64,000 bases of DNA from Tolypocladium sp. Sup5 PDA-1 (lineage: Eukaryota; Ascomycota; Sordariomycetes; Hypocreales; Ophiocordycipitaceae): assembly GCA_000750105.3 (NCBI GenBank), contig JPHH03000002.1, forward strand, positions 682,001-746,000, written 5' to 3'. The position numbers and the translations under genes were made by a program. Below, in pieces: positions 43,403-52,318 of the stretch. The stretch's first letter is position 1. Every line of letters begins with the position of its first letter. The notes beneath the pieces were generated by a model. That model did no database searches and was not told where the DNA came from. It was given only the letters and a program-made list of their open reading frames with translations.

Positions 43403-44506
43403 ATGTATTCCCCAAACGTTGGTGATAGGCTGGAAAGCCTCGACACACCGTCAATGATCGTGGACCTCGATCTCATGGAGGCAAACATCAAGAAGCTCAT
43501 GGCCAAGTTACTTCCCACCGGTATCAAAATTCGCCCGCACCTCAAGACGACAAAAAGCGCTGCTCTCGCTCAAAAGTTGACCGACGCGGGAGCTACCGGA
43601 GCATGTGTTGCTAAGCTGAGCGAGGCCGAGGTCATTGCCGGCGCGGGTTTTGATGACCTTCTCATCACGTGCGAAATCATCGGGGCACCCAAAATAGCGA
43701 GGCTAGTGGAGCTATTTCGGAGACATCGCAAAATCAGAATCGTCATCGATAGCGAGGTTGGCGCTACAGCCATTAACGACGCCCTGGAAGCGTCGGGGAT
43801 CAATGAGCCAATACTTGCGCTGGTCGATCTGGATGTCGGCTTGCGCCGAACCGGGGTCAAGGCAGGCGAACCGGCTGTAGCTCTAGCCAAGCACATCGGT
43901 AGTCTGAAGCACCTGAAGTTGATCGGCATCCAAGGGTATGAGGGTCATCTACAGCACATACACGGCCTTGAAGCTCGCAGGAGTCAATGTCTAGAGGCCA
44001 TGAAAGTCCTGACAGACACAGCACATGCGTTGCGCCAGGCTGGTCACGACATCCAGGTAGTCACAACGGGCGGCACAGGCACAGCAGAGTTTTGCGTCAC
44101 CGTTCCCGGTGTGACTGAGGTCCAGCCAGGCTCCTTTATTTTCATGGATACGGACTACCGCAACGCATTGGGCACTTTCTATTCCAACAGTCTAACGATT
44201 CTGTCAACCGTGTTGAGCAAACAGGGTGTGCGTGCAGTCACCATCGACAGCGGTCTCAAGTCCCTCACCACAGATAGTGGCCTGGCCGAATGCAAGGACA
44301 GTCGGTATACCTACGCCGTTCTCGGAGACGAGCACGGCTCCCTGAGCTGGGGTGAGAGTACGCCTGCCTTACAAATAGGAGGTAGGGTAGAGATGATCCC
44401 GAGCCACATCGACCCCACAATCAACTTACATGAAGTGTACTACGCTCATCGCGGTGGGACAATCGAGGAGATCTGGCAGGTGGATTCGCGGGGCAAGGTT
44501 CAGTGA
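43403..44506 (+). CDS. D-threonine aldolase / D-serine dehydratase-like PLP enzyme
   Basis: Fold-type III PLP enzyme (alanine racemase-like N-terminal barrel plus DSD1-type C-terminal domain), 367 aa, intronless. PLP lysine is Lys48 in RPHLKT. VTTGGTGT near 215 binds the phosphate. The C-terminal metal site reads SHID (His335-x-Asp337), followed by NLHEVYY. An H-x-D pair is what D-threonine aldolases use for Mn, while fungal D-serine dehydratases such as Dsd1 have H-x-C with Zn. This favours cleavage of D-3-hydroxy amino acids (D-threonine to glycine and acetaldehyde). DEHG (near 310) is also kept. The first ATG is 43403. It is divergent from the D-aminopeptidase-like gene, which suggests a joint role in D-peptide breakdown. 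Confidence 0.85.
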   Translation: MYSPNVGDRLESLDTPSMIVDLDLMEANIKKLMAKLLPTGIKIRPHLKTTKSAALAQKLTDAGATGACVAKLSEAEVIAGAGFDDLLITCEIIGAPKIARLVELFRRHRKIRIVIDSEVGATAINDALEASGINEPILALVDLDVGLRRTGVKAGEPAVALAKHIGSLKHLKLIGIQGYEGHLQHIHGLEARRSQCLEAMKVLTDTAHALRQAGHDIQVVTTGGTGTAEFCVTVPGVTEVQPGSFIFMDTDYRNALGTFYSNSLTILSTVLSKQGVRAVTIDSGLKSLTTDSGLAECKDSRYTYAVLGDEHGSLSWGESTPALQIGGRVEMIPSHIDPTINLHEVYYAHRGGTIEEIWQVDSRGKVQ

Positions 44507-45540
44507 GGACGATCTGCGTTGCAACGATGATTTTATTGCGTCTAGCAGTACCTTGGCAATAGAGGCCTGTGTCTGTTATACTAAAATTTCGTTTTTCAAC
44601 TTTTGCCACTGCCTCGCGGCGGTCCATACTATCATCACTCGCAACTTTGTGCACTCGTTGTGGTCTCTATTGTGATCCTTATGGGTGTTGCATTAACATG
44701 CCGCCCTGAAGGCGATCCCAGAAGTGTTCAAACTGCTATTTACGATAACCGACGTGGGAATTGTTAGTGCTGACACAAGTCATTGCTAGTAGTTGCGCGA
44801 AACTCGTCTGAGCCATTTCCACCCTGCCGCTGCCCACTGGGCTGGCCAAATTGAAGTATAAACCTTCGCTGCCATCAGCGGATGTGATTTGCTGTACCCA
44901 ATGGACCCCATCTGTTAATGTAGCACGACTTCTTCTACAAGAACGTATAGATACCAAGCGCGCAGTATATTCGACACCAATGTCTATTCATGTCCTTGTG
45001 ACATCAGCTCGGACCAATCCAACACTTGGCAACAGTTTGTAGTGATTCATTACTTCTGGAGCGGCAGTCATGGAATATCGATGATTTTGCCTCCTGCTTG
45101 ATATTTTTCGCGCTGGGAGCTATGAACATGTCTGTGGAGATCGGCTTTGCAGGGTCATCTGCTCCATAGAGCGCCTGATGGCCTCAAGATACTGCTCCGA
45201 AGTGTAATGGATCATGTCCATGTGCCTTGCTTCCCACAACATTGAATGCTTATTGTGATGCTGAGTCACGACAGGCTGGCAGAAGGGTTGTATTGCCGGT
45301 CTGTGCCTTGAGCAACGAAGAGACGAAAGAATTCTGCCCCGCTTCGCGTTCCCCCGAAACTTCGCTTCTTCCGCTGCCATGGACCCGTTTGATTTCCTCG
45401 TTTCTCACTGGTCTAGAACCGGGGATTCTTTTGTCTTCTTTGTCCCCTACCTGCCTCTCTCCCCCTCTCTGTTGCCAGTGCCCAACCATTTGGCCTGCGC
45501 TTCCTGTTTGTTACCAGGCACTGCCCCCTGATTCTCTCCG

Positions 45541-45596
45541 AGCCCCCCCCCCCTTTCTTTTTTTTTCTTTTTTTTTTCTTATTCTTCTTTTTTTAG
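45541..45596 (+). repeat. Poly-pyrimidine (C then T) tract
   Basis: About ten C followed by long T runs broken by single C or A bases. Low-complexity DNA; it does not resemble a Pol III terminator for any visible RNA gene. Confidence 0.8.
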
Positions 45597-45606
45597 GGTG
45601 TCTTCA

Positions 45607-45909
45607 TTAACCTGCCCATTCGTCAGCGAACCAGTCGAGCGCTTTCGGCATTGTTTCTTCGCTCAGCTTCTCAAGCCTGGCATGCGCTTCACTCATCTCG
45701 TTGGGGACCCGGTGGCCCACAGAGTCTCTCTCCCGCGCCTTTGACACGAGAATGATGCCGCCCAGCGTTGGGCATCGTGACAATTGGACGTGTAGGCTGT
45801 GCGGATCGCATTTCGACGCTGCTGTGTGCCCTCCTACACACGTCGTCCTTGTGCCGCGCAGTTCCAGCGCGACACACTCCAGCGTTCCCCTCCGGTACCC
45901 TGAAGACAT
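45607..45909 (-). CDS. Possible small hypothetical protein (100 aa)
   Basis: ATG at 45909 opens a 100-residue frame with a balanced composition (GTLECVALELRGTRTTCVGG and a helical C-terminus HARLEKLSEETMPKALDWF). It matches nothing I know and could be the last exon of a longer gene or chance. Confidence 0.25.
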   Translation of the reverse strand: MSSGYRRGTLECVALELRGTRTTCVGGHTAASKCDPHSLHVQLSRCPTLGGIILVSKARERDSVGHRVPNEMSEAHARLEKLSEETMPKALDWFADEWAG

Positions 45910-46252
45910 ATCATTCCGCTCTTGTGGTTTCTTGACTGATTGTTTGTTTGTATTTTTCGAATGTCTCGCTGCGGTTTCCGGATAGCGCCAGGGTTAGGGG
46001 AGTGAGGTGGCGCTCAGGTGGCGTACGGTCTGTCTGAGGTTAAAATGTGCGTGGGTTGCCGCGGGGGCGCGGGAGGACGCGACGCGAGGTGGAAGTTTGA
46101 ATTGCTGAGATGCAGGGCGTGCGAGTACTTTATTTAGTATGGCAAAGATTGCAGTTCGCACGTGTCGAGCCGGCCAGGCTTCGGGAGAGGTGATGAAACA
46201 ATTTGGGCACGCGGTTTGCGGTCGATGCACCGCCTCTCTGTCGACCATGTGT

Positions 46253-46341
46253 TTCGTGGAACTGCGTGCTCCGTGGAACGGCAGGCTCCGTGGAACGTCG
46301 TGTTCACTTGGTGCTCCGTGGAACCTTGGTGCTCCGTGGTT
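46253..46341 (+). repeat. GCTCCGTGGAAC degenerate repeat cluster
   Basis: Full copies of GCTCCGTGGAAC begin at 46268, 46285 and 46313. A copy with two end mismatches starts at 46331 and a half copy TTCGTGGAAC at 46253. Spacing is 17, 28 and 18 bp. The core TCC-GT-GGA is nearly palindromic, so the cluster could be a set of protein-binding sites or a decayed minisatellite. Confidence 0.7.
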
Positions 46342-47248
46342 AGATAGACATGCTCACATTCAAGACAAAGCTGCTTAGGCGGCGTAGACCAGCGCTTACA
46401 GAGTTTATCGCTCTAGTGAGAACAACAGAACTCGGCCGAGGGTATAGCATCTGCTTCTCACGACCTCAACATCTTGCTGGCATCATCTGGACGCGCAAGT
46501 GCGGGATTGGCTTCCGCCGCGGGCCTGCAGACCCCACGCCGTCGTATCCCTGGCACGTCAGAGTCCCCGGTCCGGCTCGTTCTTGGCCGAGCCGAACCCA
46601 CTCTAAACGAAGGCGAACGCGGCCCAAGGAGAAGCCTGTTGCTTGCGTAACTGCAGGGGAAGCTAATAAGAGCGCAGGCGTGGTGTGGCCGTGCCGCGAG
46701 CCAAGATTTGGCTTAGGTGCCCGTCTGAGTGCCCTTCTGAGATGTGCTCGTATAGGTACGGAGTTGAGGCAGGGCAGGTTGGATCTGTACCCATTTATTA
46801 GGCGCATGCCCACTGCTCGCCCACGCGAAACCAGAGCCGAGACGCGCGACAGCCTTCATGAGTTTTTGCTGGCCTGAGGAGCTGAGGTGCTGACGTTGAC
46901 GTTCACTTCCTTTCATCTTCGCCCTCGTCTTCTTCCCGTCTGCTACGCGCAGCACATCACGACACGAGTCTCCGTCTCGGCCAGACGGCCCAGCTCGCTC
47001 TCAGCCATCCTTGTTCGTCAGAGAGTGCACCGAGACATGGACCCGTGAAGCCGTCTCACTCGCCTCATCGAGGACGGCCCGCCTCCGCACTCAGGGATCC
47101 AGATCCGATCCGATCTGCAGCTGTGTGCGTCTGCATCTGCGACACAAGACTCGCCTGCGTCTGAGCATCGCAGACTCGCGGCAACCTCAGCGTAAGAAAC
47201 ACAAGAGCGCACAAGAGCGGCGGCATTACCCGCCCGCCAACAGGCGCC

Positions 47249-50200
47249 ATGCGCTTCCTCAGCCAGGTCTGGACGCTCATGTCCAAGAACTGGCGCAGCC
47301 TCCTCCTGCGGCACCCCACGCTCGTCGCCATCATGGCCTTCCTGGTGCCCGTCCTGCTGTCGGCCTTCTTCAGCTTCGCCAAGGCGCTCTTCGTGCCGCC
47401 GGCCACCTACGGCATCGGCGCGCCACACGCGGTGCGCACCCTCGCGCAGGCCTTTGACGTCGCAAAGGACACGGGCCGCGACAAGGTCGTGCTGGTGGAC
47501 AACGGCCACGCGGGCGGCGACATTGCGCGCGTGCTCGACGGCATCGCGGCGCAGACGGGGGCGTACGGCGCGCCGATGCAGGTGGTGCGCGCGGGGAGCG
47601 AGGACGTCCTCGCCAGCGAGTGTCGGAGTACGCTGCGCGGCGTGACGGCGTGCTTTGGCGCCGTGGTGATGCGCTCGTCGCCGGGCGAGGGCGAGGGCGG
47701 CATCTGGAACTACACGATCCGCACGGATGCCTTCCTCGCCCAGAGCCCGCTCACCATCAACGTCGCCAGCGCGGGCAACCCGGAGGAGGTGTACCTGCTG
47801 CCCATGCAGCGCGCCGTCGACGCCACCATCGCGAGCCTCGGGGGCGACACGGGCGGCCCCCTCGCGCGCAACGCCGAGATGCCCTTCACCAGCCAGACGC
47901 AGGCCGAGCGCGACCGCCAGGTGCGCAAGGTCTACCACAGCGCCATCGTCAACTTCATGGGCGTCGCCTTCATCTCCACCGTCATCTGGGTCACCTACCA
48001 CCTCACCGGCTTCGTCGCCACCGAGCGCGAGAGCGGCATGTCGCAGCTCATCGACGCCATGATGCCCGTCTCGCGGCCCTGGATGGCCCAGGCCGCGCGC
48101 ATCCTGGCCCAGCACCTGTCCTTCTCCGCCGTCTACGCCCCCGCCTGGGTCATCAGCTCCATCGTCGTGCGCTTCGGCGTCTTCGTCAACACGAGCGTCG
48201 TCATCGTGCTCATCTTCTTCGTGCTCGCCGGCCTGGCCCTCGCCTCCTTTTCCATCTTCATCGCCACGTTTTTCCGCCGCGCGCAGCTGAGCAGCATCAC
48301 CGCCATCCTCACGACGCTGCTGCTCGCCATCCTGGCGCAGTCGCTGACCCGGCCCAGGACGGCCATCGTGGCCGTGCTGTCGGTGCTGTTCCCGCCGTGC
48401 AACTACGTCTACTTCGTCACGCTCATGGCGCGCTTCGAGAGGCAGGACCGGGGTGCCAGCCTCATCGAGATACCGCCCGACAGCCCCTGGGCGATCCCCG
48501 GCATCGTCTTCTGGGTGATCCTGGTTATCCACATACTCGCGTACCCCGTGCTGGCAGCGCTGCTCGAGCGGCGGTTCTACGGGACGGCGGCCACGGGACG
48601 GCACATCCAGATGGGCCAGGCGCAGGACAGCACCAGCACCCGCGTCGGCGAGAATGCCGTCCAGCTGGACCGCCTCACCAAGATCTACTATCCCAGCGCC
48701 TTCTCGCGCCTGCGGTCCCTGTTCAAGCCGTCGGACGAGCGTGCCGAGCCCGTCGTGGCCGTCGACGAGCTGAGCTTCAACGTGGGCAAGGGCCAAATCG
48801 TCGCGCTCCTCGGCGCCAACGGCAGCGGCAAGAGCACGACCCTCGACGCCATCGCCGGCCTGCACAGAATTACCAGTGGTTCCATCACCATCGACGGCGC
48901 CGGCGGCCTGGGCATCGCGCCGCAGAAGAACGTGCTCTGGGACGACCTCAACGTGGAGGAGCACCTTACCATCTTCAACCGCCTCAAATCGCCCGAGAAC
49001 AAGGCGTCCAAGACCGAGATCCTCGACCTAATCAAGTCCATCGACCTACTCCCCAAGCGCCGGTCCCTCGCCAAGACACTCTCGGGCGGGCAGAAGCGCA
49101 AGCTGCAGCTCGGGATGATGCTGACGGGCGGCAGCGCCGTGTGCTGCGTCGACGAGGTCAGCAGCGGGCTGGACCCCCTGTCGCGGCGCAAGATCTGGGA
49201 CATCTTGCTGGCCGAGCGCGGCAGGCGGACGCTGATCCTGACGACGCACTTCCTCGACGAGGCCGACCTGCTGGCCGACCACATCGCCATCCTGTCCAAG
49301 GGCACGCTGCGCGCCGAGGGCTCGTCCGTGGAGCTCAAGGACCGCTTCGGCGGCGGCTACCGCGTCCGCGTCCACCGGGGCCCGGACGCCGGAGCCCGGA
49401 CGTCGACGCCGGACGTCGACGGCGTCAAGAAGACGGAGGCGTTTGACGAGACCACGTACGTCGCGCCGACGTCGGGCCTCGCTGCGCAGGTCATCCGGCA
49501 GCTCGAGGCGGCGCGCATCACCGACTACCGCTTCTCCGGGCCGACCATCGAGGACGTCTTCCTCGAGCTCGCAGAGGAGATCCACGACCAGCAGGCGCTC
49601 AGCAGCGCCGCCGATGACACTGTCAAGACGGGCGCGCAGGTCACGGAAAAGGGCGCGGGCTTGCGGGACGACGAAGACTCGTCGCAGAATAGCGGCGACC
49701 AGCAGCAGCAACAGCAACAGCAACAACAGCAACAACAGCAACAACAACAACAGCAACAGCAACAACAAGGTCTGAAGCTCATGGACGGCAAGCGCATCGG
49801 CTACGCCCAGCAGGCCGTCATCCTCTTCCGCAAGAGGCTCGTCGTCTTCAAGCGCAACTGGATCCTCTACGTCGTCGCCTTCGCCCTGCCCATCGTCGCC
49901 GCCGCGCTCACCTCGCTCTACGTGCGCGACAAGGAGCAGATGGGCTGCTCGGCGGCGGACCAGTCGTCGTCGTGGGGCACCGAGGACGCCTTCAGCCAGA
50001 TCCGCGGCAACCACAGCATCAAGTTCCTCGCGGGCCCGCCGTCGCGCTTCGACGCCGCCGCCGTGCGCCGCCTCTTCGCGCCCATCTTCGCCGGCTCGCC
50101 CAGCGGCGCGGCGCTCGGCAGCGTGGCCGTCAGCAACCTGCACCTCGTCGACACGTACGACGAGTTCAAGCAGTTCATCACCGACAACCGCCGGAACCTC

Positions 50201-52318
50201 ACGACCGGCCTGTGGCTCGGCGACGACAGCAGCCCGCCGACCATCGGCTGGGTGGCCAACCTCTTCGTCACGAGCTCCCTCACCGCGCAGCAGCTGCTCG
50301 ACGTGCTGCTCGCCAACACCACCATCGCCACCACCTGGGCGCCCTTTGACGTGCCCTTCAACCCAGGCATCGGCGACGCGCTGAACCTCGTCATCTACAT
50401 GGGCATCGCGCTGGCCTGCTATCCCGCCTTCTTCGGCCTGTACCCCAGCAACGAGCGCCGGCGCTTCGTGCGCGCGCTGCAGTACTCCAATGGCGTGCGC
50501 CCGCTGCCGCTATGGGTGGCCTACCTCGCCTTCGACTTCGCCATCGCGCTCGTCGCCTCGGCCGTCGTCGCGGGCCTGTGGGCCGGCCTGTCGAGCATCT
50601 GGTACCACCTCGAGTACGTATTCGTCGTCTTCTTCCTCTACGGGCTCGCGTCGACGCTGCTCGCCTACCTCGTCTCGCTCTTCGCCAAGACGCAGCTGTC
50701 GTCGTTTGCCTGGGCCGCCGCCTACCAGGGCGTCATGTTCCTCGGCTACCTGATCGCCTACGTCTGCGTCATCACCTACGTCAAGGTCAACCGCATCGAC
50801 TCGACCATCCTCGTCTGCCACTTTGTCATCTCGGCCTTTGCGCCCATCGGCTCCGCCATGCGCGCCCTCTTCATCTCCACTAACCTCTTCTCCACGGCCT
50901 GCGACGGGCAGCAGATCTCCACCCGGCCGGGCAGCTTCCTCATGTACGGAGGGCCCATCACCTACCTCATCGTGCAGTGCGTCGTCCTGTTTGCGCTGCT
51001 GCTGTGGTTCGACGGCGGCTCCGTGGGCTCGTCGGTCCGCGGCCTGCTCGAGCGCAAGAGACACGCCCGGGCCAAGGATGACGCCGCCGCCGCCGGCGCC
51101 GCCGAGGACGACGTCGTCGACGAGGAGATGGCCGACGAGCTGTCGCGCGTCACCAGCGGCGGCACGCACGAGGACGGCCTGCGCGTCATGCACCTCACCA
51201 AGGCCTTTGGCAAGAACACGGCCGTCGACAACGTCACCTTCGGCATCAAGCGCGGCGAGGTCTTTGCGCTGCTAGGCCCCAACGGCGCGGGCAAGTCGAC
51301 GACCATCTCGCTCATCCGCGGCGACCTCAAGCCCAGCCACCGCGGCGGCGACATCCTCGTCGAGGACACGTCGGTGACGCGCAGCCTGGCCGCCGCGCGC
51401 ACGCACCTGGGCGTGTGCCCGCAGGTCGACGCGCTGGACCAGATGACGGTGCGCGAGCACCTCGACTTCTACGCGCGCGTGCGCGGCGTCGCCGACGTCC
51501 ACCACAACGTGGCCGCCGTGCTGCGCGCCGTCGGGCTCGAGGCCTTTGCCTCGCGCATGGCCCACGCGCTGTCGGGCGGCAACAAGCGCAAGCTGAGCCT
51601 GGGCATCGCCCTCATGGGCAACCCGACGGTGGTGCTGCTCGACGAGCCCTCGTCGGGCCTCGACGCCGCGGCCAAGCGCATCATGTGGCGCACCCTCGCG
51701 GCCACCGTCCCCGGCCGCTGCATCCTGCTGACGACGCACAGCATGGAGGAGGCCGACGCGCTCGCCGGCCGCGCGGGCATCCTGGCGCGGAGGATGCTGG
51801 CCCTCGGCACCCCCGACGACCTGCGCCGGCGCTTCGGCGACGCCCTGCACGTCCACCTCGTCTCGGCCACGGCGCCGCGCACGTCGGACGACGAGATGGA
51901 GCGCATCACCGCATGGGTGCGGGAGACGCTGCCCTCGGCCACGCTCGACGCCAAGACGTACCACGGCCAGATGCGCTTCTCGGTGCGCGCGAGCGACGTC
52001 CTCCTCGCCGCTGTCTCCTCATCTTCCTCGTCTTCCTCCTCCTCTTCACAACACCCCGATAGCAGCAGCAGCACCGACGTCGCCCCCGTCGACGGAGCAG
52101 CAGCAGCACCCGCCAGCCAGGGCAGCGCCATCGGCCACCTCGTCGTGCTGCTCGAGGAGCACAAGGCCCGCCTGGGCGTAGAGCACTACAGCGTCACCCC
52201 GACGACGCTGGACCAGGTCTTCCTGACCATCGTGGGCCGCCACAACGTCCGCGAGGAAAACTACGACGAGAAGAAGCATGGCGCGTGGTCCAAGGTTTGG
52301 AACTTTGGGCGGTCTTAG
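47249..52318 (+). CDS. ABCA-subfamily full-size ABC transporter
   Basis: Membrane transporter of the ABCA type, 1689 aa in one exon, arranged (TMD-NBD)x2. TMD1 begins with a first helix near 25-45, then a large lumenal/extracellular loop and a helix cluster at about 230-450. NBD1 has Walker A GANGSGKST (about 522), signature LSGGQKRKLQL (about 611) and Walker B AVCCVDEVSSGLDP. A polyglutamine run (about 818-840) lies in the linker before TMD2 (first helix about 870). NBD2 has GPNGAGKST (about 1345), LSGGNKRKLSL and VVLLDEPSSGLD. A Ser-rich run and an Ala/Pro linker sit near 1590-1620. The substrate is probably a lipid, by family. Coding GC is very high, which opens long antisense frames. The start follows a normal leader. 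Confidence 0.95.
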   Translation: MRFLSQVWTLMSKNWRSLLLRHPTLVAIMAFLVPVLLSAFFSFAKALFVPPATYGIGAPHAVRTLAQAFDVAKDTGRDKVVLVDNGHAGGDIARVLDGIAAQTGAYGAPMQVVRAGSEDVLASECRSTLRGVTACFGAVVMRSSPGEGEGGIWNYTIRTDAFLAQSPLTINVASAGNPEEVYLLPMQRAVDATIASLGGDTGGPLARNAEMPFTSQTQAERDRQVRKVYHSAIVNFMGVAFISTVIWVTYHLTGFVATERESGMSQLIDAMMPVSRPWMAQAARILAQHLSFSAVYAPAWVISSIVVRFGVFVNTSVVIVLIFFVLAGLALASFSIFIATFFRRAQLSSITAILTTLLLAILAQSLTRPRTAIVAVLSVLFPPCNYVYFVTLMARFERQDRGASLIEIPPDSPWAIPGIVFWVILVIHILAYPVLAALLERRFYGTAATGRHIQMGQAQDSTSTRVGENAVQLDRLTKIYYPSAFSRLRSLFKPSDERAEPVVAVDELSFNVGKGQIVALLGANGSGKSTTLDAIAGLHRITSGSITIDGAGGLGIAPQKNVLWDDLNVEEHLTIFNRLKSPENKASKTEILDLIKSIDLLPKRRSLAKTLSGGQKRKLQLGMMLTGGSAVCCVDEVSSGLDPLSRRKIWDILLAERGRRTLILTTHFLDEADLLADHIAILSKGTLRAEGSSVELKDRFGGGYRVRVHRGPDAGARTSTPDVDGVKKTEAFDETTYVAPTSGLAAQVIRQLEAARITDYRFSGPTIEDVFLELAEEIHDQQALSSAADDTVKTGAQVTEKGAGLRDDEDSSQNSGDQQQQQQQQQQQQQQQQQQQQQQQGLKLMDGKRIGYAQQAVILFRKRLVVFKRNWILYVVAFALPIVAAALTSLYVRDKEQMGCSAADQSSSWGTEDAFSQIRGNHSIKFLAGPPSRFDAAAVRRLFAPIFAGSPSGAALGSVAVSNLHLVDTYDEFKQFITDNRRNLTTGLWLGDDSSPPTIGWVANLFVTSSLTAQQLLDVLLANTTIATTWAPFDVPFNPGIGDALNLVIYMGIALACYPAFFGLYPSNERRRFVRALQYSNGVRPLPLWVAYLAFDFAIALVASAVVAGLWAGLSSIWYHLEYVFVVFFLYGLASTLLAYLVSLFAKTQLSSFAWAAAYQGVMFLGYLIAYVCVITYVKVNRIDSTILVCHFVISAFAPIGSAMRALFISTNLFSTACDGQQISTRPGSFLMYGGPITYLIVQCVVLFALLLWFDGGSVGSSVRGLLERKRHARAKDDAAAAGAAEDDVVDEEMADELSRVTSGGTHEDGLRVMHLTKAFGKNTAVDNVTFGIKRGEVFALLGPNGAGKSTTISLIRGDLKPSHRGGDILVEDTSVTRSLAAARTHLGVCPQVDALDQMTVREHLDFYARVRGVADVHHNVAAVLRAVGLEAFASRMAHALSGGNKRKLSLGIALMGNPTVVLLDEPSSGLDAAAKRIMWRTLAATVPGRCILLTTHSMEEADALAGRAGILARRMLALGTPDDLRRRFGDALHVHLVSATAPRTSDDEMERITAWVRETLPSATLDAKTYHGQMRFSVRASDVLLAAVSSSSSSSSSSSQHPDSSSSTDVAPVDGAAAAPASQGSAIGHLVVLLEEHKARLGVEHYSVTPTTLDQVFLTIVGRHNVREENYDEKKHGAWSKVWNFGRS
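49699..49770 (+). repeat. CAG/CAA repeat encoding polyglutamine
   Basis: About 24 consecutive glutamine codons with mixed CAG and CAA lie in the cytosolic linker between NBD1 and TMD2 of the ABC transporter. Mixed codons suggest relative stability. Confidence 0.9.

Larger units (their letters stand above)
44507..47248. other. 2.7-kb gene-poor stretch
   Basis: No certain gene. It contains a poly-pyrimidine run (45541-45596), a possible small minus-strand frame at 45607-45909, a cluster of GCTCCGTGGAAC repeats (46253-46341) and the upstream region of the ABC transporter (about 46880-47248). Apart from these I see nothing. Confidence 0.5.

Noticed and set aside
47018..48964. A 648-codon minus-strand open frame opposite the ABC transporter (others at 49046-50143, 50510-51193 and 51272-51964).
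   Set aside because: The plus strand has clear ABC domains. The antisense frames are Arg/Gly/Ala/Asp-rich, lack domains and arise from high GC at third positions.
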